Positions 14,259 through 15,620 of a stretch of DNA of 15,620 nucleotides are shown here, piece after piece (positions within the stretch are counted from its first letter, which is position 1; every line of letters starts with the position of its first letter). Origin of the DNA: Myxococcales bacterium (GTDB lineage Bacteria > Myxococcota > Myxococcia > Myxococcales > Myxococcaceae); assembly GCA_003153055.1 (NCBI GenBank), contig PMBV01000188.1, forward strand, positions 9,841 through 25,460. Reading direction: 5' to 3'. Both the position numbers and the translations under genes were made by a program. The notes beneath the pieces are model-generated. The model saw only the letters and a list, made by a program, of their open reading frames with translations, was not told where the DNA came from and ran no database searches.

Positions 14259-14699
14259 CTAGCGCTGCACCTTCAGGTTGAAGGGGAACTCGATGAGCTG
14301 AGGCTTCCCGTTGGGCGGCTTGGGGAACTCCATCGTCGACAGCACCGCCACCACGCAGTCGTGCAGATGGGCGTCCTTGAGCGAGCTCGCCGTCTTCACC
14401 ACCTTGGCGCCCTTCACGTAGCCGTCGGCCGTGATGGTGAACCGGGTCTTCACCGTGCCCTGGGGTGCCTTCTCGTGCTTCTGCTGGGCCAGGTGCTCCT
14501 CGTAGCAAGCCTGTATCCGCGGCTGGAACGAGAGCACCACCATCTTGATTGACTCTGGAGTGAACGGCAGGTGCGACACATCGAGCCCGCCGTCCTCCAC
14601 GCCCGAGGGGTTGGCGACCACGTCTTTCACCAGTTGGTGAACCGCGTCGCGCCGTGGAGGCCCCGACAGCAGCGCGACAGCGACCAGAAGGGGGCCCAT
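14259..14699 (-). CDS. Periplasmic AgmX/PglI C-terminal (TonB-like) domain protein
   Basis: This 146-residue protein has a short hydrophobic N terminus (about 1-14) that may act as a weak signal peptide or anchor. From about residue 53 it matches the AgmX/PglI C-terminal domain: IQACYEEHL (62-70), GTVKTRFTITADGYVKGAKV (81-100), the second Cys in LHDCV (112-116) and MEFPKPPNG (123-131), ending in FPFNLKV. This TonB-like fold is frequent in myxobacteria, where AgmX belongs to the adventurous gliding machinery; a lone domain like this one has no assigned role. The two Cys at 65 and 115 recur in the family. ATG 14699 lies three bases past the stop of the dehydrogenase upstream, with AAGGA inside that gene, so it is clearly in its operon. 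Confidence 0.8.
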   Translation of the reverse strand: MGPLLVAVALLSGPPRRDAVHQLVKDVVANPSGVEDGGLDVSHLPFTPESIKMVVLSFQPRIQACYEEHLAQQKHEKAPQGTVKTRFTITADGYVKGAKVVKTASSLKDAHLHDCVVAVLSTMEFPKPPNGKPQLIEFPFNLKVQR

Positions 14700-14702
14700 G
14701 GG

Positions 14703-15620
14703 TCAGTCCTTCAGGACGTTGGCGGCGATGACGATGCGCTGGATCTCACTGGTGCCCTCGTAGATCTCGGTGATGCGCGCGTCGCGGAGGTGGCGCTCGG
14801 CGTCCATCTCCTTGGAGAACCCCATGCCGCCGAAGATCTGCTGGGCCTTGTGCGCCACCCGGTTCGCCATCTCGGAGGCGTAGAGCTTGGCCATGGCTGA
14901 CTCGGTGGAGTACCGGCCCCCTTGGTCCTTCATCAGCGCCGCTCGCCACACCAACAGGCGCGCCGCGTCGAGCTCGGTGGCCATGTCGGCGACCATGAAT
15001 TGAATCGCCTGGTGCTCCCTCAAGTACTTGCCAAAGGACTGGCGCTCTCCCGAGTAGCGGATCGCCTCTTCCATCGCGGCCCGGGCGATGCCGAGGGCCT
15101 GCGAGGCGATGCCGATGCGGCCACCGTCGAGGGTCGACATGGCCACTTTGAAGCCCTCGCCCTCTTTGCCCAGCAGGTTCTCGGCCGGAAGCTCCATGTC
15201 CTCGAAGTACATGGTGCAGCTCCAGGCCGCGGTGATGCCCATCTTGCGATCCGGGGGCATGCGCCGAAAGCCCTTGGTGTCGGTGGGCACGATGAAGGCC
15301 GTGATCCCCTTGTGGCCGGCGGCCTTGTTGGTCATCGTGAACAACACCATCGCGTCGGCCTTGGGGCCGTTGGTGATCCAGTTCTTCGACCCGTTGATGA
15401 CGTAGCGGTCGCCCTTCTTGACCGCGACGGTCTGCTGGGCGGCCGCGTCGGAGCCCGCTTGAGGCTCGGTGAGCCCGAAGCACCCGAGCTTCTGGCCCGA
15501 GGCGAAGGGCTTGAGCCAGGCTTCCTTCTGCGCGTCAGTGCCGAACTTGAGGATCGGGTCGCAGTAGAGCGAATTGTGCGCGCTCATGATGACGCCGGTC
15601 GAGGCGCAGCCGCGGCTGAT
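14703..15620 (-). CDS. Acyl-CoA dehydrogenase, N terminus outside the window
   Basis: The gene runs off the right edge, so about 75-80 N-terminal residues are missing and 305 are visible, from ISRGCASTGV to the TGA at 14703. Segments present are FGLTEPQAGSDAA (FAD side), KNWITNG, DGGRIGIASQA, the QIFGGMGF motif and the catalytic Glu (codon 14757-14759) in YEGTSEIQR. It resembles butyryl-CoA dehydrogenases closely, with the extra RKMGITAAWSC segment of that group. It is the first visible gene of the operon with the AgmX-like protein and the second dehydrogenase, and a paralogue of the latter. Butyryl-CoA oxidation, or the reverse when coupled to an electron-bifurcating flavoprotein, are both possible. 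Confidence 0.92.
   Translation of the reverse strand: MSRGCASTGVIMSAHNSLYCDPILKFGTDAQKEAWLKPFASGQKLGCFGLTEPQAGSDAAAQQTVAVKKGDRYVINGSKNWITNGPKADAMVLFTMTNKAAGHKGITAFIVPTDTKGFRRMPPDRKMGITAAWSCTMYFEDMELPAENLLGKEGEGFKVAMSTLDGGRIGIASQALGIARAAMEEAIRYSGERQSFGKYLREHQAIQFMVADMATELDAARLLVWRAALMKDQGGRYSTESAMAKLYASEMANRVAHKAQQIFGGMGFSKEMDAERHLRDARITEIYEGTSEIQRIVIAANVLKD

Noticed and set aside
13082..14281. A 399-codon plus-strand frame opposite the acyl-CoA dehydrogenase
   Set aside because: It mirrors the codon bias of the real gene, has no family features and no ribosome binding site; it is a GC-rich antisense artefact.

Overview
The window is high-GC DNA with a strong G/C preference at third codon positions, densely packed with genes. 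It most resembles a myxobacterium or a relative (Myxococcota). The grounds are an AgmX/PglI-type C-terminal domain protein, lipoproteins with DAG-rich linkers after the lipobox, a CHASE2 adenylate cyclase and many four-base or one-base gene overlaps. This placement is inferred from gene style, not from a marker gene. I see no rRNA, tRNA, CRISPR array, insertion sequence or phage.

Bases 1-4249 form a polyhydroxyalkanoate (PHA) storage locus. On the minus strand lie a short phasin with its own sigma70-like promoter and a bulged hairpin terminator, and the PHA regulator phaR. Divergent on the plus strand are a 98-residue PhaE-like subunit, a fatty acyl-CoA synthetase and a class III-sized PHA synthase (phaC), tightly coupled. 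A 15-bp palindrome sits between phaR and the plus-strand operon, and a second one sits upstream of the phasin promoter. They share the core TGCA-N-TGCA and are probably PhaR operators that tie the locus into one regulon.

Bases 4230-6773 (minus) encode a CHASE2 membrane adenylate/guanylate cyclase in which the usual transition-state Asn is Ala. It is convergent and overlapping with phaC. It diverges, with only 29 bp between, from a plus-strand lipoprotein (6803-7693).

Bases 7697-10535 (minus) form a six-gene operon of small membrane proteins: a YqjE/holin-3_6-like protein, a YqjK-like peptide, a YqjD/DUF883-like tail-anchored protein, a Gly-rich one-helix protein, a YtxH-like protein and finally a 457-residue soluble protein of unknown function. 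That last protein has a histone H1-like tail and six ATPP repeats. Starts and stops overlap at most junctions. This is the best candidate for an undescribed system in the window: it looks like an extended relative of the enterobacterial yqjDEK envelope-stress module.

Bases 10601-11788 (minus) encode a large lipoprotein of unknown function. After a 358-bp gene-free region, a MutT1-like Nudix hydrolase with a helical C-terminal extension runs on the plus strand (12147-12866). A short coding-like remnant follows at 12884-13093. The right end (13094-15620, minus) is an operon of two acyl-CoA dehydrogenases with a periplasmic AgmX/TonB-like C-terminal domain protein between them. The first dehydrogenase in the operon runs off the window. 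Fatty-acid activation and PHA synthesis on the left and acyl-CoA oxidation on the right suggest lipid carbon metabolism, but the two blocks are separate transcription units.
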